Shown: in pieces, positions 7,648 to 15,749 of the stretch
Numbering within the stretch: position 1 is the first letter of the stretch
Layout of the letters: every line of letters begins with the position of its first letter
Assembly (NCBI RefSeq): GCF_016865485.1
Contig: NZ_AP024452.1
Span: 828,501 to 892,500 of the forward strand
Direction of reading: 5' to 3'
DNA from: Luteitalea sp. TBR-22
GTDB lineage: Bacteria > Acidobacteriota > Vicinamibacteria > Vicinamibacterales > Vicinamibacteraceae
Length of the DNA: 64,000 nt
Made by a program: the position numbers and the translations under genes
The notes under the pieces: model-generated
The model's input: only the letters and a program-made list of their open reading frames with translations
Database searches by the model: none
What the model was told of the DNA's origin: nothing

Positions 7648-7917
7648 ATGGCTCTCGTACGATTCACTCCGACGTTGCAGCGGCATGTCGCGTGCGGTGA
7701 CGTGCGCGTCCCTGCCTCGACCGTGCGCGATGCCCTCGACGCCGTCTTCACGACGACGCCCGCGTTGCGCTCCTATCTGGTGGACGAGCAGGGCGCGTTG
7801 CGCAAGCACGTGACGGTGTTCGTGGACGGCGCGCCGGTGCGCGACCGATCGCGGCTGAGCGATGCGCTCGAGCCCGACAGCGACATCGACGTCATGCAGG
7901 CGCTGTCAGGAGGCTGA
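7648..7917 (+). CDS. MoaD/ThiS-like small ubiquitin-fold protein
   Basis: An 89-residue protein with a beta-grasp pattern like MoaD/ThiS sulfur carriers: VRFTPTLQRHV, VRDALDAVFTTTPALRSYLVDEQG in two parts, the VTVFVDGAPVRD turn, and a C-terminus ending in Gly-Gly (MQALSGG). In sulfur carriers a terminal GG is adenylated by an E1-like enzyme. No E1, MoaE or thiazole gene is near, so it is unlikely to serve molybdopterin or thiamine synthesis from this locus. The next gene is an Asp-box propeller; I recall the same pairing in unrelated bacteria, so a functional partnership is likely but undefined. Confidence 0.8.
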   Translation: MALVRFTPTLQRHVACGDVRVPASTVRDALDAVFTTTPALRSYLVDEQGALRKHVTVFVDGAPVRDRSRLSDALEPDSDIDVMQALSGG

Positions 7918-8040
7918 GGCCGCCGGCGTCCCTCCCGCGTCACCGGCGACCGATGATTCGGCGTCGCGACCGCCGTCTCTCTCGGTGGCGGCAGATCAGG
8001 CCGCCCCGTGACTGCTGCCGGCGTGACGAGCGAACGGTAA

Positions 8041-8096
8041 CTGCCGACTGCCGACTGCCGGCCCGTGACTGCCGTCTGCCGACTGCCGACCGCGAA
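8041..8096. repeat. Heptanucleotide tandem array (about 7 units)
   Basis: Repeats of ctgccga with variants ctgccgg, cccgtga and ctgccgt fill the gap between the MoaD-like gene and the propeller gene. Confidence 0.8.
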
Positions 8097-8106
8097 GGAC
8101 TGTCCG

Positions 8107-9225
8107 ATGCCCTCGACCCTGCTCGTTTCCACCCGCAAGGGCCTGTTCACGTACGCCAGCGACGCCAATGGCCTGTCGATCGCCGAGGCCGCGTTCCTGG
8201 GCGACCCCGTCACCTTCGCCCTGCACGATCCGCGCGACGGCACGACGTACGCTGCGCTCAACCTCGGTCACTTCGGCTGCAAGCTGCATCGTCGCGACGC
8301 CGGAGGCGCCTGGCAGGAGGTGGCCGCGCCGGCCTTCCCGCCAAAGCCCGATGATGCGCCGGTGGTGCGCGATCCGATGCGTGGCGAGGAAGTGCCCTGG
8401 AAGGTGCAGCAGCTGTGGGCGCTGGCGCCCGATTACTCGCAGTCCGGCGCGCTCTGGTGCGGCACCATCCCGGGCGGGCTGTTCCATTCGACCGATCGCG
8501 GCCAGACGTGGCAGCTGAACATGCCGCTCTGGATGCTGCCCGAGCGTGAGAAGTGGGGCGGCGGGGGCTACGACTGGCCGGGCATCCACAGCGTGGTCAC
8601 GCATCCCGATCATCCCGAGCGCGTCACGATCGCGATCTCGACCGGCGGCGTCTGGCGGAGTGACGATGCGGGACGGAGCTGGCGGGTGTCGAGCCACGGG
8701 ATGCGCGCCGAGTACATGCCGCCCGGGCAGGAGTACGACCCGATCGCGCAGGACGCGCACCTGATGGTGGCGTGCCCCTCGCAGCCGGAGTCGCTCTGGG
8801 TGCAGCATCACAACGGCATCTTCCGGTCCGTGGACGGTGGCGTCGCATGGACGGAGGTCACGGCGGCCAGGCCGTCCGCGTTCGGCTTCGCGGTGGCGGT
8901 GCATCCCGGCCGGCCCGACACGGCGTGGTTCGCGCCGGCGATCAAGGACGAGCGCCGCATCCCCGTCGACGGTCGGGTGGTGGTGTCGCGGACGCGCGAC
9001 GGCGGGCAGTCGTTCGACGTGCTCGGCCAGGGTCTGCCGGACGCGCACGCGTATCACCTGATCTATCGACACTGCCTCGTGGTGAACGACGACGCGTCGG
9101 CGCCACGGCTGGCGATGGGCAGCACGACCGGGTCACTCTGGACGAGCGCCGACGAGGGCGACACGTGGACGCGCGTCAGCGCCGACCTCCCGCCGATCTA
9201 CGCCCTCGCGTGGACGGCAATTTGA
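8107..9225 (+). CDS. Asp-box (BNR) beta-propeller, exo-alpha-sialidase-like
   Basis: A 372-residue protein with at least five Asp-box motifs at regular intervals: STDRGQTWQL, SDDAGRSWRV, SVDGGVAWTE, TRDGGQSFDV and SADEGDTWTR. This predicts a six- or seven-bladed propeller of the sialidase/photosystem-II-assembly (YCF48) type. No signal peptide is seen, so it is probably cytoplasmic. Catalytic residues of true sialidases (Arg triad, FRIP) are not evident, so sialidase activity should not be assumed. It follows the MoaD/ThiS-like gene. The gene ends GCA ATT TGA, where aatttga is the first unit of a 7-bp array. Confidence 0.85.
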   Translation: MPSTLLVSTRKGLFTYASDANGLSIAEAAFLGDPVTFALHDPRDGTTYAALNLGHFGCKLHRRDAGGAWQEVAAPAFPPKPDDAPVVRDPMRGEEVPWKVQQLWALAPDYSQSGALWCGTIPGGLFHSTDRGQTWQLNMPLWMLPEREKWGGGGYDWPGIHSVVTHPDHPERVTIAISTGGVWRSDDAGRSWRVSSHGMRAEYMPPGQEYDPIAQDAHLMVACPSQPESLWVQHHNGIFRSVDGGVAWTEVTAARPSAFGFAVAVHPGRPDTAWFAPAIKDERRIPVDGRVVVSRTRDGGQSFDVLGQGLPDAHAYHLIYRHCLVVNDDASAPRLAMGSTTGSLWTSADEGDTWTRVSADLPPIYALAWTAI

Positions 9226-9246
9226 AATTTGAACTTTGAAATTCTC
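9219..9246. repeat. AT-rich heptanucleotide array (about 4 units)
   Basis: Units aatttga, aatttga, actttga, aattctc. The first unit ends with the stop codon of the propeller gene. Confidence 0.8.
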
Positions 9247-9318
9247 GCGGGGCGCGGCTTCGCCGTCGCCCTTCGTGATGGCTCGCGCGGCAAGGCCGAC
9301 AGGCCGGCCGCCGACCAT

Positions 9319-9341
9319 TTTCAAATTTCCAATTTCAAATT
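9319..9341. repeat. AT-rich heptanucleotide array (inverted counterpart)
   Basis: Read on the minus strand this is again aatttga-type units; the unit at 9335-9341 ends with the TGA of the permease gene. With the array at 9219 it forms an inverted pair between two convergent genes and could pair as a stem in RNA. Confidence 0.75.
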
Positions 9342-10858
9342 GCGCGTCTCAGCTTGCTGTGGCGGTAGCCGTAGGCGAAGTACACCACGAGGCCGATCGC
9401 GAGCCAGATGAAGAAGCGCTCCCACGTCGGCCAGGGCAGCTGCGCCATCAGGTAGCCACACGACAGGATGGCCAGAATCGGCACTGCCGGTACGAAGGGC
9501 GTGCGGAACGGGCGGGGGGCGTCGGGGTTCGATCGCCGCAGCACCAGGATCCCCACCGCGACGAGCACGAAGGCGAACAGGGTGCCGATGTTGGTCAGTT
9601 CGACCACTTCATCGATGTTGGCCAGCCCGGCGAGGGTGCCGACGAAGAGGCCCGTGAGGATCGTGGTGATGTACGGGGTCTGGTACTTCGGGTGCACCTT
9701 GGCGGCCCACTGCGGGAGCAGCCCGTCGCGCGCCATCGAGAAGAAGATGCGCGGCTGGCCCATCTGGAACACGATGAGCACCGACGTGGTGGCGAACACG
9801 GCGCCGGCCGAGATGATCCCGGCGGCCCAGTGCATGCCGAGCGCGGAGAAGGCCGTCGCGAGTGGCTCGGCGGTGCCGAGCTGGTCCCACGGCGTCAGCC
9901 CGGTGAGCACCAGCGCCACGGCCATGTAGATGACCGTGCAGATCACGAGGCTGCCGATCATGCCGATGGGCATGTTGCGCTGCGGATCCTTGGTCTCCTC
10001 GGCCGCCGTGGACACCGCGTCGAAGCCGATGTAGGCGAAGAAGATGATCGCGGCCGCGCTGCTGATGCCGGCGAACCCGTTCGGCGCGAACGGCGTCCAG
10101 TTGTCGGGCTTGACGTAGAACACGCCCACCGCGAGGAAGAACGCGATGATCACCAGCTTGAGCACCACCATCGCGGTGTTGAAGCCGGCGCTCTCGCGTA
10201 CGCCGCGTACCAGCACCCACGTGATCGCCATCACCGACAGGAACGCCGGCAGGTTGAAGAGGATCGGCACGCCGGCGATGTGTGGCGCCTGCATCACCGC
10301 CTGGGCGTTGCGGATCACGGCCGGCCCGAGGTCGGCGAGGTTGCCGTTGGCGGCCTGGTACTCGGCCAGCGCCCGATAGGCGGTGCGGTAGTCGGTGCCC
10401 AGCCACAGCGGCCACGTGATCCCGAAGCCGCGCAGCAGTTCCTGGAAGTAGCCCGACCACGAGATCGCGACCGCGACGTTGCCGATCGCGTACTCGATGA
10501 TCAGGTCCCAGCCGATGATCCACGCGACCAACTCGCCGAGCGTGGCGTACGAATAGGTGTAGGCAGAGCCCGCGATCGGCACCATTGCCGCGAACTCGGC
10601 GTAGCAGAGCGCCGCGAAGCCGCAGGCCAGGGCCGTCAGGACGAACGAGATCACCAGCGCCGGGCCGGCGCCCAGGTGGTGCGCGCCACCGGCCGCGGCA
10701 CTGCCCACGGTGGAGAAGATGCCGGCGCCGATGATGGCGCCGATGCCCAGCGAGATGAGCTGGACCGGCCCGAGCGACCGCGCCAGGCGCGGCCCCCCGT
10801 GATGATCGGCGTCGCTCGTGAGCTGGGACAGCGGCTTGACCGCGAAAAGCTGGGACAC
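9335..10858 (-). CDS. APC-superfamily amino-acid permease (CAT/YfnA-like)
   Basis: A 507-residue inner-membrane transporter with about 12-14 hydrophobic helices. TM1 has the APC signature GIGAIIGAGIFSTVGSAAAG, followed by GPALVISFVLTALACGFAAL and YAEFAAMVPIAGSAYTYSY. The region FFAYIGFDAVSTAAEETKDP and QPRIFFSMARDGLLP are typical of cationic amino-acid transporters (CAT family). Likely substrate: a basic or neutral amino acid taken up by proton symport. The GTG at 10858 is chosen for an AGGGAG site seven bases upstream; the open frame extends over 200 codons further but reads non-coding repeats. The gene ends in GCA ATT TGA, like its convergent neighbour. Confidence 0.92.
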   Translation of the reverse strand: MSQLFAVKPLSQLTSDADHHGGPRLARSLGPVQLISLGIGAIIGAGIFSTVGSAAAGGAHHLGAGPALVISFVLTALACGFAALCYAEFAAMVPIAGSAYTYSYATLGELVAWIIGWDLIIEYAIGNVAVAISWSGYFQELLRGFGITWPLWLGTDYRTAYRALAEYQAANGNLADLGPAVIRNAQAVMQAPHIAGVPILFNLPAFLSVMAITWVLVRGVRESAGFNTAMVVLKLVIIAFFLAVGVFYVKPDNWTPFAPNGFAGISSAAAIIFFAYIGFDAVSTAAEETKDPQRNMPIGMIGSLVICTVIYMAVALVLTGLTPWDQLGTAEPLATAFSALGMHWAAGIISAGAVFATTSVLIVFQMGQPRIFFSMARDGLLPQWAAKVHPKYQTPYITTILTGLFVGTLAGLANIDEVVELTNIGTLFAFVLVAVGILVLRRSNPDAPRPFRTPFVPAVPILAILSCGYLMAQLPWPTWERFFIWLAIGLVVYFAYGYRHSKLRRAI

Positions 10859-10950
10859 GCGGAACTCCCTGATCTGGTCTGGAGGAAACTCCGCAACAAG
10901 GTACACCAGGGAATGCTGCGATGCCGGGAATGCGGGGAACGGGGGAACCC

Positions 10951-11033
10951 GAACGCCGGGAATGCCGAACGCCGAACGCCGAACCAAGGCCCAAGGCCCA
11001 AGGCCCAAGGCCCAAGGCCGAAGGACCAAGGAC
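10951..11033. repeat. Heptanucleotide tandem arrays (gccgaac then caaggcc)
   Basis: Three gccgaac units (10964-10984) pass directly into five caaggcc units (10985-11019) and two variants (gaaggac, caaggac), keeping the 7-bp phase through the change of sequence. Related units precede from 10951. Confidence 0.85.
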
Positions 11034-11114
11034 GACGGGCGAAAGGCATGGCACAGCTGGCCGCGCCGTGCCACGTCAGGCACCTGTTCATCCGCGCAGC
11101 GTGGCGCGTTGTTG

Positions 11115-11912
11115 ATGGACATGCGCCAGTTCCTGACCCGTGCCGTCCTGCTCATCGGCCTGCTCGGCGTCCTGCCCGCGGTTGACGGGGTGCGGGCGCA
11201 GGTGCGGGAATTCGACTGGTACCCGGAGTTCCGGCGCTGGCTGCAGGCCGAGGTGCCACGCGACCAGCGCAGCCCCGACGCGGTGGCGGAGCGGTACCGC
11301 GCCCGCCTCGCCAAGGAGGGCGTGTCGGCAGAGGAAGCCGCGCGTCGTGTCGCGCTGCTGCAGACCCGCCGGCAGGACCTCGAGAACGACTTCTGGAACC
11401 GGTTCTTCACCGTCGACGCGCCGCGGTTCAACACCAGCCCCAACGCCTTCCTGGCTTCCGTCGTCGAGGGGCGGCGCCCGGGGCGGGCCCTCGACGTCGG
11501 CATGGGCGAGGGGCGGAACGCCCTGTTCCTGGCCAAGCTCGGATGGGACGTGACCGGGTTCGACCCCGCCGACCGCGCCGTGGCGCTCGCCCGAGAGCGG
11601 GCGGCGACGATGAAGCTCAGGCTCGACGCCAGGGTCGCGATGGACTCGACCTTCGACTTCGGGCGCGAGCAATGGGACCTGATCGTCTACAGCTGGGTGC
11701 CTCCGACGGGTTCGGTGACCCAGGCGATTGCCGGGCTCAAGCCGGGCGGCATCATCGTCGTGGAGGCCGGCAGCGCGTGGTTTCCGCCCAACGGCCTGCT
11801 GCGGCAGTTCGAGGGGCTGCGGGTCGTCCACTACGAGGATCGGCGCGACACGTCCGACTTCTTCGACCGCAGCCAGATGGACGTGGTGCGCCTGGTGGCC
11901 GAGAAGCGGTAG
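11115..11912 (+). CDS. Exported SAM-dependent methyltransferase-like protein
   Basis: A 265-residue protein. Residues 1-28 (MDMRQFLTRAVLL, then a hydrophobic stretch ending VRAQ) look like a cleavable signal peptide. The body has methyltransferase motif I LDVGMGEGRNALFLAKLG, the acidic strand end VTGFDPADRAV, WDLIVYSWV and LKPGGIIVVE. The combination is odd because SAM is cytoplasmic; either the N-terminus anchors an inner-face enzyme, or the protein binds another ligand outside. The start at 11115 (or 11121) is preferred because upstream codons read repeats. No Shine-Dalgarno is obvious. Substrate unknown. Confidence 0.8.
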   Translation: MDMRQFLTRAVLLIGLLGVLPAVDGVRAQVREFDWYPEFRRWLQAEVPRDQRSPDAVAERYRARLAKEGVSAEEAARRVALLQTRRQDLENDFWNRFFTVDAPRFNTSPNAFLASVVEGRRPGRALDVGMGEGRNALFLAKLGWDVTGFDPADRAVALARERAATMKLRLDARVAMDSTFDFGREQWDLIVYSWVPPTGSVTQAIAGLKPGGIIVVEAGSAWFPPNGLLRQFEGLRVVHYEDRRDTSDFFDRSQMDVVRLVAEKR

Positions 11913-11918
11913 GGGTAA

Positions 11919-11960
11919 CGCCTCACGTCTGACGTGTAACGCCTGACGCTGAACGTCAGC
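11919..11960. repeat. Heptanucleotide tandem array (6 units)
   Basis: Units cgcctca, cgtctga, cgtgtaa, cgcctga, cgctgaa, cgtcagc, starting six bases after the upstream stop. Confidence 0.8.
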
Positions 11961-11972
11961 CGAGGCGCCATG

Positions 11973-11978
11973 TAGAAT
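11973..11978 (+). promoter_or_regulatory. Putative -10 box of a leaderless promoter
   Basis: TAGAAT ends six bases before the ATG of the cyclophilin gene at 11985, so transcription would begin at or next to the start codon. No convincing -35 box is seen. Confidence 0.4.
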
Positions 11979-11984
11979 CGCTCC

Positions 11985-12539
11985 ATGTCGCGCATGCTGT
12001 CGCTCGGAGTGCTCCTCGTGGCGCTGGTCCTGGTCGGCCAACCCGCGATGCGAGCGCAGGCGGGGGCCCCTGCCAAGGGCCCGCAGATCGTGATGGAGAC
12101 CGACAAGGGCACGATCGTCATCCAGACGTGGCCCGACAAGGCGCCCAAGACGGTGGCGCACATCGTCGATCTCGTGAAGAAGAACTTCTACAACGCGCAG
12201 CGCATCCACCGCGTCGTGAAGGGACAACTGGTGCAGTGGGGCGACAAGATGTCGCGCGACATGACCTACCGCGAGTGGTGGGGGCGCAGCCCGGGCGGCA
12301 GCAGCGGCCAGCCGATCGGCGTCGCAGAGTTCACCAAGGGCCTCAAGCACCGCCCCGGCAGCGTCTCGATGGCGCACTCGGGCAACCCCGCCGCCGCCGA
12401 CAGCCAGATCTTCATCTGCCTCTCGGCGATGCCCAACCTCGATGGCAAGCACGTGATCTTCGGCGAGGTCACGCAGGGCCTCGACGTCGCCAACAAGCTG
12501 GCCGTCGCCGATCGCCTGAAGCGGGTGACGGTGAAATAG
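11985..12539 (+). CDS. Exported cyclophilin-type peptidyl-prolyl isomerase
   Basis: A 184-residue protein with a signal peptide (residues 1-25, MSRMLSLGVLLVALVLVGQP, then AMRAQA) and a cyclophilin domain: VMETDKGTIVIQTWPDKAPKTV in two parts, FYNAQRIHRVVKGQLVQWGD, the conserved SVSMAHSGNPAAADSQIFI and FGEVTQGLDVANKL. Such enzymes speed X-Pro isomerisation during protein folding, here in the periplasm. The binding-site pattern is modified: R-x-H-R is present but the usual FxMQGG is VQWGD, as in small bacterial cyclophilins. It is monocistronic between repeats. Confidence 0.9.
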   Translation: MSRMLSLGVLLVALVLVGQPAMRAQAGAPAKGPQIVMETDKGTIVIQTWPDKAPKTVAHIVDLVKKNFYNAQRIHRVVKGQLVQWGDKMSRDMTYREWWGRSPGGSSGQPIGVAEFTKGLKHRPGSVSMAHSGNPAAADSQIFICLSAMPNLDGKHVIFGEVTQGLDVANKLAVADRLKRVTVK

Positions 12540-12567
12540 GCTCAGGGCTCGAGGCTCACGGCTCAGA
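12540..12567. repeat. Heptanucleotide tandem array (4 units)
   Basis: Units gctcagg, gctcgag, gctcacg, gctcaga start at the base right after the cyclophilin stop codon. The rest of the gap to 12711 shows no gene; it contains a small palindrome-rich stretch (cattcccggcatcccggaatg, 12676 onward). Confidence 0.75.
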
Positions 12568-12711
12568 AAGCACGAGTCCGGGCCAGGGCGCAGAAACCCT
12601 GTCGACTAGCCGAGGGCCAGGCCGCCCCGTCCTTCGACTGCCGACAACGCCACGAGATGCTGAGTGACCTTCGACATTCGCGGCATTCCCGGCATCCCGG
12701 AATGACAGGAA

Positions 12712-13662
12712 TCAGAAGAGCCCTTCCGTCCTGATCACGTCGGCCAGGTGCGGGAAGCGCTCGACGAAGGTGCGCGGGAACGGCGCCTCGACCGGGTCGC
12801 CGACCCGCGCCCGCAGTTGTGCGGCGTTGGCCACGGCGTTACCGGCGAAGTGGTTGTTCGTGTAGAGGTACAGCTTCTTACCCAGCGCCGCGGCCGCGGC
12901 GGCGACGTCGACGAACGGCTCGAGTTCGTCCTTCGAGTACAGGTAGTTGTAGCGGTCCTCGGACGCGTCGTGGTCCCACCATTGCGCTGCGTTGCGCCCG
13001 TGCAGGCGCGCGTAGGCCCACGGACGCTGTCGCAACTCCTCGACGAACACCTCTGGCGACTGGTACACCGAGGTCCGGAACTTCGGCTCGTCGATCAGCA
13101 CCCACGCCGCGCCGGCCGCGTCGAGCAGGGCGAGCGTCTCGGGTCGCGCGTCGCTCCACGATCGATGCCGCAACTCGACGGCAAGGGGGACATCGCGCAG
13201 CGCCTCGGTCAGCCACGCCAGGTAGGCCATCGCCTGCTCCGTCGCCTGGAAGCTCGCAGGAAACTGCGCCAGCACCGGGCCGAGACGCCCGGCGTCGAGC
13301 AGCGGGGTGAGCGCGTCGAGCGCCGCGTCGAGCGCCGCCGGCGCCGGCTTCGGCACGACGTCCTTGTCGCGCGCCGAGGGCGCGTGCATGCGCGGATGGG
13401 TGAACTGCTGATGGAGCTTGACGGCGAACTCGAAGCCCGGCGGCGTCCGCTCCACCCAGCGGCGCGTCATCGATGTGTCGAGGTCGCGATAGAACGAGGC
13501 ATTGACCTCCACCGTGCGGAACCGCTGCGCGTACCACTCGAGTTCATCGGCGCCGCCCCGGGCCTTCGGCGGCGGGTACACGATCCCCGTCCACGCACCG
13601 CGGCCGCGCGGGTAGTGCCACCCGGAGGTGCCGATCTGGATCAACGGGACGTGCTCGGCCAT
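12712..13662 (-). CDS. DUF72 (YecE) family protein
   Basis: A 316-residue DUF72 protein, a TIM-barrel family of unknown function. Typical features are the start IQIGTSGWHYPRGRGAW, YAQRFRTVEVNASFYRD, PPGFEFAVKLHQQFTH, PVLAQFPASFQ, LAVELRHRSW and YARLHGRNAAQWW, with a final YLYTNNHFAGNAVANA. The conserved Trp, Tyr, His and Asn suggest an enzyme or a nucleotide-binding protein, but no activity is assigned. It is divergent from queE, with start codons about 60 bases apart, so the two may share a promoter region. Confidence 0.92.
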   Translation of the reverse strand: MAEHVPLIQIGTSGWHYPRGRGAWTGIVYPPPKARGGADELEWYAQRFRTVEVNASFYRDLDTSMTRRWVERTPPGFEFAVKLHQQFTHPRMHAPSARDKDVVPKPAPAALDAALDALTPLLDAGRLGPVLAQFPASFQATEQAMAYLAWLTEALRDVPLAVELRHRSWSDARPETLALLDAAGAAWVLIDEPKFRTSVYQSPEVFVEELRQRPWAYARLHGRNAAQWWDHDASEDRYNYLYSKDELEPFVDVAAAAAALGKKLYLYTNNHFAGNAVANAAQLRARVGDPVEAPFPRTFVERFPHLADVIRTEGLF

Positions 13663-13665
13663 TGC

Positions 13666-13671
13666 TACAAT
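13666..13671 (+). promoter_or_regulatory. Putative -10 box upstream of queE
   Basis: TACAAT lies 50 bases before the queE start, just upstream of the divergent DUF72 start codon. A -35 box is not clear. No preQ1 riboswitch-like structure was recognised in the leader. Confidence 0.4.
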
Positions 13672-13721
13672 TCCAGGTGAGGCCCGGGCACGCCGCGCCC
13701 GACCGTCCTCCCGATCCTCCC

Positions 13722-14375
13722 ATGTCTGCCCCGGCCCTGACGATCACCGAGATCTACCCGTCCATCCAGGGCGAGTCGACGTTTGCCGGGCAACCCTGCA
13801 CCTTCGTCCGGCTGACGGCCTGCGACCTGCGCTGCCGCTGGTGCGACACCGTCTATGCCTTCACCGAAGGCCGCAAGCAGTCGGTGGAGGACGTCCTTGC
13901 CGAGGTGCGGGCGATCGGCCTGCCGCTCGTCGAGCTGACCGGCGGTGAGCCGCTGCTGCAGAAGCAGGCGATCCCGTTGATGCAGGCGCTGATCGACGAG
14001 GGCTACACCGTGCTCCTCGAGACCGGCGGGCACGTGCCCATCGGTGACGTCCCGGCCGGCGTGCACCGCATCGTCGACGTGAAGTGCCCGGGCAGCGGCG
14101 AGGCCGAGCGCATGCACTGGCCCAACCTCGACATGCTGACGCAGCGCGACGAGGTGAAGTTCGTCATCGCCGACCGGCTCGACTTCGACTACGCCAGGGA
14201 CGTCGTCACCACCTACGACCTCGCGGCCCGGTGCCGCGCCGTGCACCTCTCGCCGGCCTGGGGGCTCGTGCCGCCGGCCGATCTCGCGGCCTGGATTCTG
14301 GAGAGCCGCCTGCCCGTCCGGCTGCAACTGCAGCAGCACAAGTACGTGTGGGAGCCCTCCGCACGCCGAGTCTGA
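13722..14375 (+). CDS. queE: 7-carboxy-7-deazaguanine synthase (radical SAM)
   Basis: A 217-residue radical SAM enzyme converting 6-carboxytetrahydropterin to 7-carboxy-7-deazaguanine in queuosine biosynthesis. The start [19 protein letters not shown] and the cluster [10 protein letters not shown] (C34, C38, C41; Cx3Cx2C) are diagnostic, with [10 protein letters not shown] and [10 protein letters not shown] following. The ATG at 13722 matches the family start. It lies one base before queC, so both are one operon. queD and queF are not in the window. Confidence 0.95.
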   Translation: MSAPALTITEIYPSIQGESTFAGQPCTFVRLTACDLRCRWCDTVYAFTEGRKQSVEDVLAEVRAIGLPLVELTGGEPLLQKQAIPLMQALIDEGYTVLLETGGHVPIGDVPAGVHRIVDVKCPGSGEAERMHWPNLDMLTQRDEVKFVIADRLDFDYARDVVTTYDLAARCRAVHLSPAWGLVPPADLAAWILESRLPVRLQLQQHKYVWEPSARRV

Positions 14376-14376
14376 C

Positions 14377-15570
14377 GTGGACGCCGCACCTGCCATCCTC
14401 CTCCTCAGCGGGGGACTCGACTCGTACACGGCCGGCGCGATTGCGAAGGCCGAAGGCTTCCGGCTGTTCGCCCTGACGGTGCGCTACGGCCAGACCCACG
14501 TCCAGGAGATCGAGGCGTCGCGGCGCGCCGCCCGCGCGCTCGGCGTGGAGCGTCACGTCGAGCTCGACCTGGACCTGCGCGACATCGCCCGGTCGGCACT
14601 GACCGGCGCCGGCGCCGTGCCGCTCGATCGCGACGTCGCGACCGCGCACGACATCCCGAGCACCTACGTGCCGGCCCGCAACACGATCTTCCTGTCGCTG
14701 GCGCTCGCCTGGGCGGAGACCGTCGGCGCCTCCGACATCGTCATCGGCGTCAACGCGCTCGACTACTCGGGCTACCCGGATTGCCGGCCCGAGTACGTCG
14801 CCGCCTACGAGGTGATGGCGCGGCTGGCGACGGCGGCTGGCGTGGGCGGGCGGCCGCTGCGCATCCACGCGCCGCTGCAGCACCTCACCAAGGCCGACAT
14901 CATCCGCCGCGGCCTGGCGCTCGGGCTCGATTACGGCCTCACGCACTCGTGCTACGCCCCGACACCGGATGGTCGGCCGTGCGGGCGTTGCGACAGCTGT
15001 CAGTTACGCGCGCGCGGTTTCGCCGACGCCGGCGTCCCCGATCCGGCCCTCCGCCCCGCCGCGCCCGACTCCCGATTCCCGTCTCCCGACTCCCGTCTCC
15101 CGACTCCAGACTCCCGACTCCCGACTGCCGACTGCCGTTCAGTGATGCCCCCGACGACCACCTTCGCCGTGACCGACGCCGAGATCGCCTCGGCTTACCC
15201 CGTGATGCGACAGCTGCGCCCGCACCTCGACGAGGCCGCGTTCGTCGAGCGGGTGCGCGCCGCGGAGCGCCTCGGCCTGCGGCTCGTGCTGCACGCCGAC
15301 CGGGGCCGCGTCGTCGCCGTCGCCGGATTCCGGCTGCTGGAGCAGTTGAAGAACGGGCTCGTGCTCTACGTCGACGATCTGGTCACCGACGAGGGCGAGC
15401 GATCGAAGGGGCACGGCGACGCCCTGCTGCACTGGCTGGTGGCCTACGCGCGCGAGCAGGGTTGCGTGGCCTTCGAGCTCGACTCCGGCGTGCAGCGCCA
15501 CGGGGCCCATCGCTTCTACCTGCGCCACCGGATGCGCATCAGCGCGTACCATTTCGTCATCGACCTGTAA
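14377..15570 (+). CDS. queC: QueC (preQ0 synthase) fused in frame to a GNAT acetyltransferase domain
   Basis: One open frame of 397 codons. Residues 1-229 are a full-length QueC: PP-loop [13 protein letters not shown] and the Zn site C192-x9-C202-x2-C205-x2-C208. QueC makes preQ0 from 7-carboxy-7-deazaguanine using ATP and ammonia. Residues 230-254 ([20 protein letters not shown]) are encoded by a ten-unit 7-bp repeat array. Residues 257-397 are a GNAT N-acetyltransferase ([39 protein letters not shown]). GNAT could start on its own at ATG 15145. Without the array these would look like two ordinary neighbouring genes, so the fusion may be accidental or the two parts may be made separately. 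Confidence 0.85.
   Translation: MDAAPAILLLSGGLDSYTAGAIAKAEGFRLFALTVRYGQTHVQEIEASRRAARALGVERHVELDLDLRDIARSALTGAGAVPLDRDVATAHDIPSTYVPARNTIFLSLALAWAETVGASDIVIGVNALDYSGYPDCRPEYVAAYEVMARLATAAGVGGRPLRIHAPLQHLTKADIIRRGLALGLDYGLTHSCYAPTPDGRPCGRCDSCQLRARGFADAGVPDPALRPAAPDSRFPSPDSRLPTPDSRLPTADCRSVMPPTTTFAVTDAEIASAYPVMRQLRPHLDEAAFVERVRAAERLGLRLVLHADRGRVVAVAGFRLLEQLKNGLVLYVDDLVTDEGERSKGHGDALLHWLVAYAREQGCVAFELDSGVQRHGAHRFYLRHRMRISAYHFVIDL
15067..15136. repeat. Heptanucleotide array inside the queC-GNAT reading frame (10 units)
   Basis: Ten exact 7-bp steps: gactccc, gattccc, gtctccc, gactccc, gtctccc, gactcca, gactccc, gactccc, gactgcc, gactgcc. The same words occur between genes at 8041 and 45567. Ten units (70 bp) contain no stop in this frame. 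Confidence 0.9.
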
Positions 15571-15572
15571 CG

Positions 15573-15593
15573 CGGATCGCGGATCGCGGATCG
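15573..15593. repeat. Heptanucleotide array (3 units)
   Basis: Three perfect cggatcg units begin two bases after the queC-GNAT stop. Nothing else is recognised up to the sulfatase start except a weak REP-like palindrome near 15630. Confidence 0.75.
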
Positions 15594-15749
15594 GGAGGCC
15601 GCCGCCGGTGTCTCGTCCCGGCGTGAAGCCGTCGCCCTCGGGCGACGATGGCGATGCCTGCGCGAAGGCGACGACCTCCCTTCCGGCGTTCCCGGCAATC
15701 CCCTCTCCGTGTAGGCTACGTTCTCCATTTCCCGGAGAGCCTGCCGTGA

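Noticed and set aside
8107-9225. Calling the Asp-box protein a true sialidase
   Set aside because: No signal peptide, FRIP motif or Arg triad is visible; Asp-boxes occur in many unrelated propellers.
9236-11185. A very long open frame on the plus strand opposite the permease gene
   Set aside because: It is the antisense of an unmistakable membrane transporter; its translation is low-complexity Arg/Ala/Glu, as expected from GC-rich shadow frames.
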